Shown piece after piece: positions 1 through 4,945 of a DNA stretch of 13,550 nucleotides (position 1 is its first letter; every line of letters begins with the position of its first letter). Under the pieces are notes generated by a model. The model was given only the letters and a program-made list of their open reading frames with translations. It was not told the DNA's origin and did no database searches. The DNA is taken from positions 1 to 13,550 of the forward strand of contig CAZHAM010000013.1 in the NCBI GenBank assembly GCA_964530415.1, in the 5' to 3' direction. The DNA is from CAZHAM01 sp964530415. Its GTDB lineage: Bacteria; Patescibacteriota; WWE3; UBA101185; UBA10185. The translations under genes and the position numbers were made by a program.

Positions 1-1
1 T

Positions 2-232
2 GATAACGGATTGGAGTTATCCGAAATCGATATGAGACTTCGCGGAAGAGGGGATATATTTGGCATTATGCAACACGGGTATAAAAAATTTAAAGTTGCC
101 GGATTCGACGAATTAAGTATGATTGAGGACGTAAAAGAATTGGCAGTTAAGTATTATGCCCAAATTGATAAATATCCGGCTCTAAATGAGAAGTTGACAA
201 AAAGAACCGGAGAATATATTAAGAATAACTAG
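2..232 (+). CDS. recG: ATP-dependent DNA helicase RecG, C-terminal fragment
   Basis: This is the last 76 codons of a gene that enters from the left edge. The frame is open from base 2 and ends at TAG 230-232. The visible peptide contains ELSEIDMRLRGRGDIFG followed by MQHG, which matches the conserved segment near the C-terminus of RecG (family form: E-x-D-L-x-LRGPGE-x-FGT-x-QSG). RecG is a cytosolic superfamily-2 helicase that reverses stalled replication forks and processes branched DNA. Helicase motifs I-V lie outside the window. The TTG at 11 is an internal codon, not a start. rsmD follows after one base, so the two are probably co-transcribed, and recG-rsmD adjacency is common in bacteria. 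Proline of the usual LRGPG is Arg here (LRGRG). Confidence 0.85.
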   Translation, partial: DNGLELSEIDMRLRGRGDIFGIMQHGYKKFKVAGFDELSMIEDVKELAVKYYAQIDKYPALNEKLTKRTGEYIKNN

Positions 233-233
233 T

Positions 234-797
234 ATGAAAAATGAATTAACCTTAAGAATAAGTTCAGGATCGCTCAAAAATAAACGCTTAGCGGTGCCAA
301 AAATCGAAGGCTTTAGAGCAGTTCAGGAAATTGCTAAGCAGTCTGTTTTTTCTATGCTTGGGGACAAAGTCGAGGATAGCGTATGCCTTGATTTGTATTC
401 AGGAAGCGGAAACATTGGAATTGAAGCTTTAAGCAGAGGTGCGCGCGAGTGTACGTTTGTCGACCAAAACTACGATTCCATAGGCGCAATAACGGAAAAT
501 ATAAAAAAATGCTCACTCGAGGACAAAGCTTATATAATTAAGGGCGATGCGGTCAAATTTGTCGCAAATACCGATAAAAATTTTGATTTGGTATTTTTAG
601 ACCCTTTTTACGAAGAAACTTCTCATATTTTTTTGGTCAAAAACCTCGCTAATATAGTAAATGAGAGCGGTTTGATTGTTTTTTTCCACGGAGAAAATCT
701 CGATATAAAGGCCTTAATCAAAGATAGCGGGCTTAATATTGTTGACGAGAGAAAGTTTGGCAAAAGCCTATTTACGTTTTTAGAAAGAGCCGATTGA
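234..797 (+). CDS. rsmD: 16S rRNA (guanine-N2-)-methyltransferase RsmD
   Basis: A 187-residue protein of normal RsmD length. RsmD is an S-adenosylmethionine-dependent enzyme that methylates N2 of a 16S rRNA guanine (G966 in E. coli) during 30S assembly. The N-terminus RISSGSLKNKRLAVP (8-22) matches the RsmD opening (R-I-x-x-G-x-x-x-x-R-x-L-x-x-P). The SAM-binding motif I is LDLYSGSGNIGIEALSRGA (52-70). Motif IV is LDPFY (122-126); the family normally has DPPY/DPPF, so the second proline is replaced by Phe. The ATG at 234 lies one base after the recG stop and has no clear Shine-Dalgarno, suggesting translational coupling. The TGA stop (795-797) is embedded in the -35 hexamer of the rpmF promoter. 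The family call is secure; full activity is inferred because of the motif IV change. Confidence 0.88.
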   Translation: MKNELTLRISSGSLKNKRLAVPKIEGFRAVQEIAKQSVFSMLGDKVEDSVCLDLYSGSGNIGIEALSRGARECTFVDQNYDSIGAITENIKKCSLEDKAYIIKGDAVKFVANTDKNFDLVFLDPFYEETSHIFLVKNLANIVNESGLIVFFHGENLDIKALIKDSGLNIVDERKFGKSLFTFLERAD

Positions 798-822
798 CAT
801 TTTGACTGAAAAACCTTATATT
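794..822 (+). promoter_or_regulatory. sigma-70-type promoter P1 for rpmF
   Basis: A perfect -35 hexamer TTGACA (794-799), a 17-base spacer and TATATT (817-822) form a near-consensus vegetative promoter. Its -35 box contains the rsmD stop codon. Transcription would begin near 829, giving rpmF a leader of about 60 bases that includes the inverted repeat at 832-880. Prediction from sequence only. Confidence 0.65.
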
Positions 823-831
823 TCCTGAGCC

Positions 832-880
832 TAAAGCAATAATTTGTTAAAGGTTGCTCAAGTTGCCTATAATTGCTTTA
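832..880 (+). repeat. 9-bp inverted repeat spanning the rpmF leader/second promoter
   Basis: TAAAGCAAT (832-840) and ATTGCTTTA (872-880) are perfect inverted copies separated by 31 bases. In DNA the arms bracket the P2 promoter. In RNA from P1 they would form a hairpin at the extreme 5' end, ending 8 bases before the rpmF ATG. It could be an operator, a leader hairpin or chance. There is no run of T after it, so it is not a terminator. Confidence 0.4.
844..873 (+). promoter_or_regulatory. sigma-70-type promoter P2 for rpmF
   Basis: TTGTTA (844-849), an 18-base spacer and a perfect TATAAT (868-873). The start site would be near 880, only about 9 bases before the rpmF ATG, so the P2 transcript would be almost leaderless. 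The TTG that could be misread as an upstream rpmF start at 844 is part of this -35 box. Confidence 0.6.
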
Positions 881-888
881 ATATTAAT

Positions 889-1035
889 ATGCCAGTACCA
901 AAAAGAAGACATTCAAAATCCAGAGTTAGGAAAAAGAGAAACTCCCATTACGGGAGAACGCCTGTTGCTGCAATAAAGACAAAAGATGGCAAGGGGTACA
1001 AAAGACCCCATGTAGATGAGAATAAAAAGATTTAG
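889..1035 (+). CDS. rpmF: 50S ribosomal protein L32
   Basis: A 48-residue basic protein starting MPVPKRRHSKSRVRKKRNSH, the unmistakable L32 opening (M-[AP]-VPKR-x-x-SKSR-x-x-x-RRSH). The ATG at 889 is chosen over the in-frame TTG at 844. It places MPVPKR at the N-terminus as in the family, and the upstream in-frame peptide (LKVAQVAYNCF) is unlike L32 and overlies a promoter. It carries no cysteines, so it is the zinc-free form. It is slightly short, ending GYKRPHVDENKKI. There is no Shine-Dalgarno before the start; the AT-rich stretch TTTAATATTAAT precedes it. nusB follows after 15 bases. In many bacteria rpmF is followed by plsX-fabH-fabD-fabG-acpP; here nusB occupies that gap. Confidence 0.92.
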   Translation: MPVPKRRHSKSRVRKKRNSHYGRTPVAAIKTKDGKGYKRPHVDENKKI

Positions 1036-1050
1036 CACTCTGCAAATAAA

Positions 1051-1488
1051 ATGAAAAGTAACGCTGACCCTAGACACACCTCAAGAAAATTGGCTTTAGC
1101 CTCAATTTTTAGTTGGCTATTTAGTGAAGCAAACGCGGAGGAGTGTGTTGAGTTATCAAAAGAAAATCTTATTGAAGATGACTCTGAATTTGACAAAGAA
1201 CTTCACGATTATATTGTCTTGGGGGTAAAAGAACATCGAGAAGCTGTTGACGGCATAATTCAAGATTGTGCGCCAGAATGGCCTTTAGACAAAATCTCAA
1301 AAACCGATCTTGTGATACTTAGAATTGCAGTCTTTGAAATCGTTTTCGGCAAAAGGGCACCTACAAAAGTTGCGATTGACGAAGGAATTGAACTTGCAAA
1401 AGAGTTTGGTGGGGATACTTCGCACAAATTTATAAATGGGGTTTTAGGTACAGTTGTAGATAAGTATATTGGTGAGAAAGATAAGTGA
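1051..1488 (+). CDS. nusB: Transcription antitermination factor NusB
   Basis: A 145-residue all-alpha protein of normal NusB length. NusB pairs with S10 (NusE) on boxA RNA to promote antitermination in rRNA operons. The N-terminal helix HTSRKLALASIFSWLF (9-24) corresponds to the family's R-x-x-R-x-x-A-x-Q-x-L-[YF]. The C-terminal half has WPLDKISKTDLVILRIAVFE (77-96), then P-x-K-VAIDEGIELAKEFG (104-120) and KFINGVLG (126-133), which are the signature NusB segments. The start ATG at 1051 has no strong ribosome-binding site and is probably served by read-through translation from rpmF. It ends at TGA 1486-1488, 14 bases before the ACP-like gene. Finding nusB inserted in the rpmF-acpP-rnc group is itself notable. 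Confidence 0.92.
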   Translation: MKSNADPRHTSRKLALASIFSWLFSEANAEECVELSKENLIEDDSEFDKELHDYIVLGVKEHREAVDGIIQDCAPEWPLDKISKTDLVILRIAVFEIVFGKRAPTKVAIDEGIELAKEFGGDTSHKFINGVLGTVVDKYIGEKDK

Positions 1489-1502
1489 ACAAAGGGAAAT
1501 AA

Positions 1503-1736
1503 ATGGAAGATTACGTAAAAAAAATAAGAAAATTAGTAGCAGAAAAAGCCGGTGTAGAAGTTGCCGAGCTTAATTTTGAGGACTACATCGAGGACGATTT
1601 AAATATCGGGGAGATGGAGTTAATTGAGCTTCTTGAGGAAATTGAAGAAACATTTCACGTAGAATTGCTTGAGAATAAAGGCGAAATCGAAACTGTACAG
1701 GATTTAGTCGACTTTGTTTCAGAGCAAGTTGAGTAG
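1503..1736 (+). CDS. acpP: Acyl-carrier-protein-like protein lacking the phosphopantetheine serine
   Basis: A 77-residue acidic protein with ACP length and fold pattern. Helix I is VKKIRKLVAEKAGVEVAEL (5-23), helix II begins DDLNIGEMELIELLEEIEE (31-49), and the C-terminal segment is ETVQDLVDFVSEQ, which mirrors ITTVQDAIDYI of E. coli AcpP. Ordinary ACPs carry phosphopantetheine on Ser in the motif D-S-L. Aligning ELLEEIEETF with ELVMALEEEF puts GEME at 36-39 opposite DSLD, so Glu37 (codon GAG 1611-1613) replaces Ser. No Ser occurs in the region, so the canonical holo-ACP form cannot be made. The start is well placed: AAAGGG at 1491-1496 is a good Shine-Dalgarno six bases before the ATG. Location directly before rnc is the usual acpP position. 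The role is unknown; a structural or regulatory ACP-fold adaptor is more likely than lipid synthesis. Confidence 0.8.
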   Translation: MEDYVKKIRKLVAEKAGVEVAELNFEDYIEDDLNIGEMELIELLEEIEETFHVELLENKGEIETVQDLVDFVSEQVE

Positions 1737-1742
1737 TATAAA
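1714..1742 (+). promoter_or_regulatory. Candidate promoter for rnc
   Basis: TTGTTT (1714-1719), a 17-base spacer and TATAAA (1737-1742). The -10 box starts immediately after the acpP-like stop codon (TAG 1734-1736). Transcription from about 1749 would place the hairpin at 1758-1798 close to the 5' end of the rnc mRNA. Confidence 0.5.
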
Positions 1743-1757
1743 TTTAGGCTTTTAAGT

Positions 1758-1798
1758 CTTGTTTTAGGGAAGAGCCAAAGTTTGGCCTTTAAAACAAG
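1758..1798 (+). promoter_or_regulatory. Long bulged hairpin in the rnc leader, possible RNase III autoregulatory site
   Basis: CTTGTTTTA (1758-1766) pairs perfectly with TAAAACAAG (1790-1798). Inside, AAG (1770-1772) pairs with CTT (1787-1789) and GCCAA (1774-1778) pairs with TTGGC (1782-1786). This gives about 17 base pairs with a GGG bulge and an A bulge on the 5' side, capped by a 3-base loop. It lies wholly between the predicted rnc start site and the ATG at 1812. In E. coli and Streptomyces, RNase III cleaves a stem in its own leader to limit its expression; the same logic is inferred here from position and shape. CCTTTT follows, so a weak terminator for the ACP-like transcript is the alternative. 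Confidence 0.5.
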
Positions 1799-1811
1799 CC
1801 TTTTAGATAAG

Positions 1812-2513
1812 ATGACTATAGAATTAGATAAATTGGCAAGTGTTTTAAAAATTAAAATTAGCGATATAGATCTTTTCGTAACCGCATTTACACATAGATC
1901 CTACCTAAACGAACATCACGACTATAAAAATCCCTCTAACGAGCGACTTGAATTTTTAGGTGATGCTGTTTTGCAACTTTTGTCATCGGAATTCTTATTT
2001 AATAAGTTTCCGGAATCTCCTGAGGGAGAGCTTACAAATTTCCGTTCTGCTGTTGTTTGTACAGATTCATTAGCCGACGAGTCCAGAAGACTTGGCTATG
2101 GTCAATTTTTACTCTTATCAAACGGCGAAGAGGCTACAGGTGGAAGGGACCGTGATTATATTTTGGCAAATACATTTGAGGCAGTTTTAGGAGCGATTTA
2201 CCTTGAAAACGGCCTGGACGAATGCAGAGAGTTTGTAAACAAAGAGCTGTTATATAAGGTAGAGGATATGGTCAAAAATAACGCCTACAAAGATTCGAAG
2301 TCAAAGTTTCAGGAAGAAGCGCAAGAACGTTACGGGGTAACTCCAACGTATACAGTGGTAGACTCCTGGGGCCTAGATCACGAAAAAACCTTTAAGATCG
2401 CTGTTTATGTAGGCAAAGATCTCTGGGGTGAGGGAGAAGGCAAAAGCAAACAAAAAGCAGAACAAAACGCTGCTTCTGAGGGTCTTAACAAGCTTTTAGG
2501 CCTTAAAAAGTGA
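1812..2513 (+). CDS. rnc: Ribonuclease III
   Basis: A 233-residue protein with the two RNase III domains; it cleaves double-stranded RNA in rRNA precursors and structured mRNAs. The endonuclease domain holds AFTHRSYLNEH (25-35), the signature NERLEFLGDAVL (43-54) with the first metal-binding Glu and Asp, and LANTFEAVLGAIYL (118-131) with the second. In that last motif the residue aligned to E. coli Asp114 is Asn120; Glu123 is kept. The dsRNA-binding domain occupies roughly 163-230, ending in GEGKSKQKAEQNAASEGLNKL. The ATG at 1812 is preferred over the in-frame TTG at 1782, which would add ten residues (MAFKTSLLDK). The TTG falls inside the leader hairpin, and the shorter form starts nearer the family's usual N-terminus. 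However, AGGGAAGAG lies ahead of the TTG, so 1782 cannot be fully excluded. Gene order acpP-rnc is typical. Confidence 0.92.
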   Translation: MTIELDKLASVLKIKISDIDLFVTAFTHRSYLNEHHDYKNPSNERLEFLGDAVLQLLSSEFLFNKFPESPEGELTNFRSAVVCTDSLADESRRLGYGQFLLLSNGEEATGGRDRDYILANTFEAVLGAIYLENGLDECREFVNKELLYKVEDMVKNNAYKDSKSKFQEEAQERYGVTPTYTVVDSWGLDHEKTFKIAVYVGKDLWGEGEGKSKQKAEQNAASEGLNKLLGLKK

Positions 2514-2526
2514 ATTAGTGAATAAG

Positions 2527-2555
2527 TTGGATTTTTAGTAATTATTTGATAGAAT
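2527..2555 (+). promoter_or_regulatory. Promoter for rpsP giving a near-leaderless mRNA
   Basis: TTGGAT (2527-2532), an exact 17-base spacer and TAGAAT (2550-2555). The predicted start near 2562 is about three bases from the rpsP ATG at 2565, leaving no room for a Shine-Dalgarno. This is one of three or four promoters in the plus-strand block placed just after a preceding stop codon. Confidence 0.6.
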
Positions 2556-2564
2556 TCATCAGCT

Positions 2565-3125
2565 ATGTCAGTAACATTAAGATTAGCCAGAATAGGAAAA
2601 AAGCACGCACCAGCGTATAAGATTGTTGCGTCAAATACAAGAAGCAAAAGAAACGGCAGATTTATAGAAGTGCTTGGTAATTATAATCCTTCCGAAGATG
2701 CCAAAAAGGTTGTTATAGACACCGCTAAGTACGATTCTTGGATCAAAAAAGGCGCGTTAGTTTCAGATTCCTTAAAAGAGCTTGTTGAAGGTAAATACGT
2801 TTATAAAAAATATAAAGGCAAGAAAGCTGAGGAGGCTGAAGCAAAAGCTGCTGAAACCAAGGCTGCTGCAGATAAAGAGAAGCTAGAGAAAAAGGCCGCT
2901 GACGAAGCTACAAAAGAAGCTGCTACTGAGAATGTCGAGGCCACTGCAGAAACCCCCGCAGAAGAAACAGAGAAAACACCTGTAGAAGCCGTCGAAGAGG
3001 CTGTTGTTGAAGAGACTCCCGTTGAAACTACTGAAGAAGCACCTGTAGAAGAAACCCCAACCGAAGAGGTCGCTGAAACTGAAACCAAAGCTGAAGCGCC
3101 AGTCGACCAACCGGAAAATGAATAA
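2565..3125 (+). CDS. rpsP: 30S ribosomal protein S16 with a long acidic C-terminal tail
   Basis: A 186-residue protein whose first ~83 residues are S16. It opens VTLRLARIGKKHAPAYKIVA (3-22), continues NTRSKRNGRFIEVLGNYNP (24-42) and has WIKKGALVSDSL (59-70). S16 stabilises the 5' domain of 16S rRNA and is normally 75-90 residues. The remaining ~103 residues are low complexity without any aromatic residue: first Ala/Lys/Glu-rich (84-120, probably helical), then Glu/Thr/Pro/Val-rich with repeated units such as EETPVETTEEAPVEETP. The frame stays open and codon use is coherent, so the tail is translated and not a sequencing slip. The stop TAA (3123-3125) shares its last base with the khpA ATG. 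Function of the tail is unknown; a disordered surface extension on the ribosome is inferred. Confidence 0.93.
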   Translation: MSVTLRLARIGKKHAPAYKIVASNTRSKRNGRFIEVLGNYNPSEDAKKVVIDTAKYDSWIKKGALVSDSLKELVEGKYVYKKYKGKKAEEAEAKAAETKAAADKEKLEKKAADEATKEAATENVEATAETPAEETEKTPVEAVEEAVVEETPVETTEEAPVEETPTEEVAETETKAEAPVDQPENE

Positions 3126-3367
3126 TGAAACAGTTTATCGAATACATCCTTAAGAATATCGTTAGTAAACCCGAATCCGTTATTGTTGAGGAAAGCGAAG
3201 ATCAAGGTGAAACCTTATACTCGCTTACAGTAGCGCCAGAAGATATGGGAATAGTTATAGGAAAAGAAGGTCGAAACATCAACGCCATAAGAAACATGGC
3301 AAAAGCCAAAGCTATTAAAGAAAACGTTAGAATTAGGATTTTTCTAAACGAAGAGACCCATGATTAA
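3125..3367 (+). CDS. khpA: KH-domain RNA-binding protein KhpA
   Basis: An 80-residue single KH domain protein of the YlqC/KhpA family. The nucleic-acid-binding loop is IVIGKEGRNINAIR (43-56) with the GxxG motif as GKEG (46-49). The flanking strands LYSLTVAPEDMG and VRIRIFLNEE complete the small domain. KhpA, usually with partner KhpB, binds many RNAs and influences cell division and envelope genes in Gram-positive bacteria. The gene begins in a TAATG overlap with rpsP and overlaps trmD by eight bases, so the three are translationally coupled. The rpsP-khpA-trmD order agrees with the Firmicutes rpsP-ylqC-(ylqD-rimM)-trmD arrangement, minus the intervening genes. Confidence 0.9.
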   Translation: MKQFIEYILKNIVSKPESVIVEESEDQGETLYSLTVAPEDMGIVIGKEGRNINAIRNMAKAKAIKENVRIRIFLNEETHD

Positions 3368-4058
3368 ATTTGATATTGTTACACTTTTTCCCAATCTTTT
3401 TAATGAATATTTAAATGTACTCCCTTTTAAAAGAGCGATTGAGATGAACGCCGCCGAGATAAAGGTGTGGGATTTAAAGAAATACTCGGTAAATAGCTAC
3501 GGCTCGGTCGATGACAAACCATATGGCGGCGGAAAAGGCATGATTATTGGGGTTGAACCGATCTACAATGCACTTTCTGACATCTTTAAATCCGAGGATA
3601 GGGCCACGTGGCTTTTAAACGATAAAAACAAAATAATCTTACTCTCACCCAGAGGCAAAAGGCTTACCCAAAATAAAGTTAGAGAATTATCTACCATCGA
3701 GCGCGCAGTATTGATTTGTGGCAGATACGAAGGTATAGACGCGCGAGTCGAAAAGTACCTTGCTACCGACATCATTTCCATAGGTGATTTTGTATTATCG
3801 GGCGGAGAATCCGCCGCAACAATTTTGATGGAAAGTATAGTTAGACTTTTACCCGGAATTTTAGACGAAGAAGCTACAAGAATAGAGTCCTTCGAGATTT
3901 CTGACGGAAACAGCGATAGCGACACGCAAGTGGAGTACCCCCAATACACGCGCCCCGAAGATTTTAAAGGAATGAAAGTTCCAGAAGTTTTACTTAGCGG
4001 AAATCACGAAGAGATAAGAAAATGGAGAACGGATACGGCAGAACAAGACTCAAACTAA
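3360..4058 (+). CDS. trmD: tRNA (guanine-37-N1)-methyltransferase TrmD
   Basis: A 232-residue SPOUT-class enzyme that uses SAM to methylate G37 next to the anticodon and so prevents +1 frameshifting. Visible motifs, in order: DDKPYGGGKGM (51-61), LSPRGK (95-100), LICGRYEGID (118-127) and ISIGDFVLSGGE (139-150) forming the trefoil-knot SAM site, then PQYTRP (194-199) and LSGNHEEIRKWR (212-223). Length matches the family. It overlaps khpA by eight bases. rimM, normally directly before trmD, and rplS, normally directly after, are both absent. The stop at 4056-4058 lies eight bases from the convergent pilO stop, and no convincing terminator is seen between them. Confidence 0.95.
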   Translation: MIKFDIVTLFPNLFNEYLNVLPFKRAIEMNAAEIKVWDLKKYSVNSYGSVDDKPYGGGKGMIIGVEPIYNALSDIFKSEDRATWLLNDKNKIILLSPRGKRLTQNKVRELSTIERAVLICGRYEGIDARVEKYLATDIISIGDFVLSGGESAATILMESIVRLLPGILDEEATRIESFEISDGNSDSDTQVEYPQYTRPEDFKGMKVPEVLLSGNHEEIRKWRTDTAEQDSN

Positions 4059-4066
4059 CCCAAAAT

Positions 4067-4945
4067 CTACTGAGTCGACGGAACTGCACCTTCCGGAATT
4101 ACCGGTGGGGCAAAAACAGCTTCTTCTTCAACATCTTCTGCTCCCTGAACACCTGTCGCAGTTGCCGGTGCTGTAGTGCCCGGTATAGGTTGAGTTACCT
4201 CAGTTCCTTCAATCGTAGTTCCTGTTGTATTTACAACCGCTTCGGGAATCGTGAACACATCGGCAGAATATTCATAGAATCTCATAATTTTTACCCTGTT
4301 AATAAAGTCGATAAATCTCTGTTCAGAAATATCCAGTGTGACCGGATCATCGGTAACAGCCTGAGATTCAACAAAGAGATATGGGGAAACTAAGGTAAAA
4401 TTTGCAGCAACTCTGTCGATTCCTTCTGACGAGTCTATGTTATATCTAAAAGTCGAGATATTTATAATTCTTGCCGCATCCTCAATGTTTCTTAAAAAGG
4501 TAATTAACTGCTCGTACGTTCCTTCGTTTGATAAAGAAACATCGACACTTTGATATTTTACGTCTTCAGCGACGCCACCGTAAGCGTAACTTAACTTCGA
4601 AACGTTCATTCCGGATTCTTTAACAATCTGGTCAATTTGATTTAATAACTCAGGAACAAGTGGTTCAGAAACCAAAACTTTATTTACTAAATTAGAATTC
4701 TCATCAACAACACTTTTAAAATCAACTAACTTATTTAGCGCAGTCTTTTTGGATACTAAAACATCGCGCAACTGAGTTTTTTCGCCAATCTGAACGCGAA
4801 GATCCGGAAGAGCCTTGTAGGCGGGCAATATAAAAACTACACCGAGCATTATACAAACGGCTAGTGCAACCAAAGGCACGATAAAATTTAAAATCGCATC
4901 TTTAACTATTTCTGCTTCAACATTTACTATGCCTTTATCGTTCAT
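4067..4945 (-). CDS. pilO: Type IV pilus assembly platform protein PilO
   Basis: A 292-residue bitopic membrane protein. A short cytosolic N-terminus is followed by one membrane segment (about 20-41, FIVPLVALAVCIMLGVVFIL), a coiled-coil-like stretch (about 45-95), and an alpha/beta region (about 96-225) resembling the PilO ferredoxin-like domain. The last ~58 residues (about 235-292) are Thr/Pro/Glu/Ala-rich low complexity, beyond the usual PilO end. PilO pairs with PilN on the outer face of the cytoplasmic membrane. Its ATG overlaps the pilN TGA by four bases (ATGA), and it is last in the cluster. Identification rests mainly on topology and on the pilM-N-O order, since PilO sequences are weakly conserved. 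Confidence 0.82.
   Translation of the reverse strand: MNDKGIVNVEAEIVKDAILNFIVPLVALAVCIMLGVVFILPAYKALPDLRVQIGEKTQLRDVLVSKKTALNKLVDFKSVVDENSNLVNKVLVSEPLVPELLNQIDQIVKESGMNVSKLSYAYGGVAEDVKYQSVDVSLSNEGTYEQLITFLRNIEDAARIINISTFRYNIDSSEGIDRVAANFTLVSPYLFVESQAVTDDPVTLDISEQRFIDFINRVKIMRFYEYSADVFTIPEAVVNTTGTTIEGTEVTQPIPGTTAPATATGVQGAEDVEEEAVFAPPVIPEGAVPSTQ

Noticed and set aside
844..888. In-frame TTG start giving L32 a 15-residue N-terminal extension.
   Set aside because: The extension is unlike L32, and the TTG is part of a -35 hexamer with TATAAT downstream; ATG 889 gives the conserved N-terminus.
2801..3205. Long Ser/Ala/Val-rich open frame on the minus strand opposite the rpsP tail.
   Set aside because: It is the antisense of the Glu/Thr/Ala repeats in the S16 tail; biased codons there avoid stops on the other strand. 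No start context or family resemblance.
1..4058. Alternative genetic code with TGA read as Gly or Trp.
   Set aside because: TGA ends rsmD, nusB and rnc exactly where the families end, and no in-frame TGA interrupts conserved domains.
4047..4076. Inverted repeat GACTCA/TGAGTC across both convergent stop codons as a bidirectional terminator.
   Set aside because: Only six pairs, an 18-base loop and no T-run on either strand.
4022..4393. Plus-strand open frame overlapping the trmD end and pilO tail.
   Set aside because: Antisense to pilO low-complexity codons, odd composition rich in Cys/Arg/Asn, and pilO is well supported.
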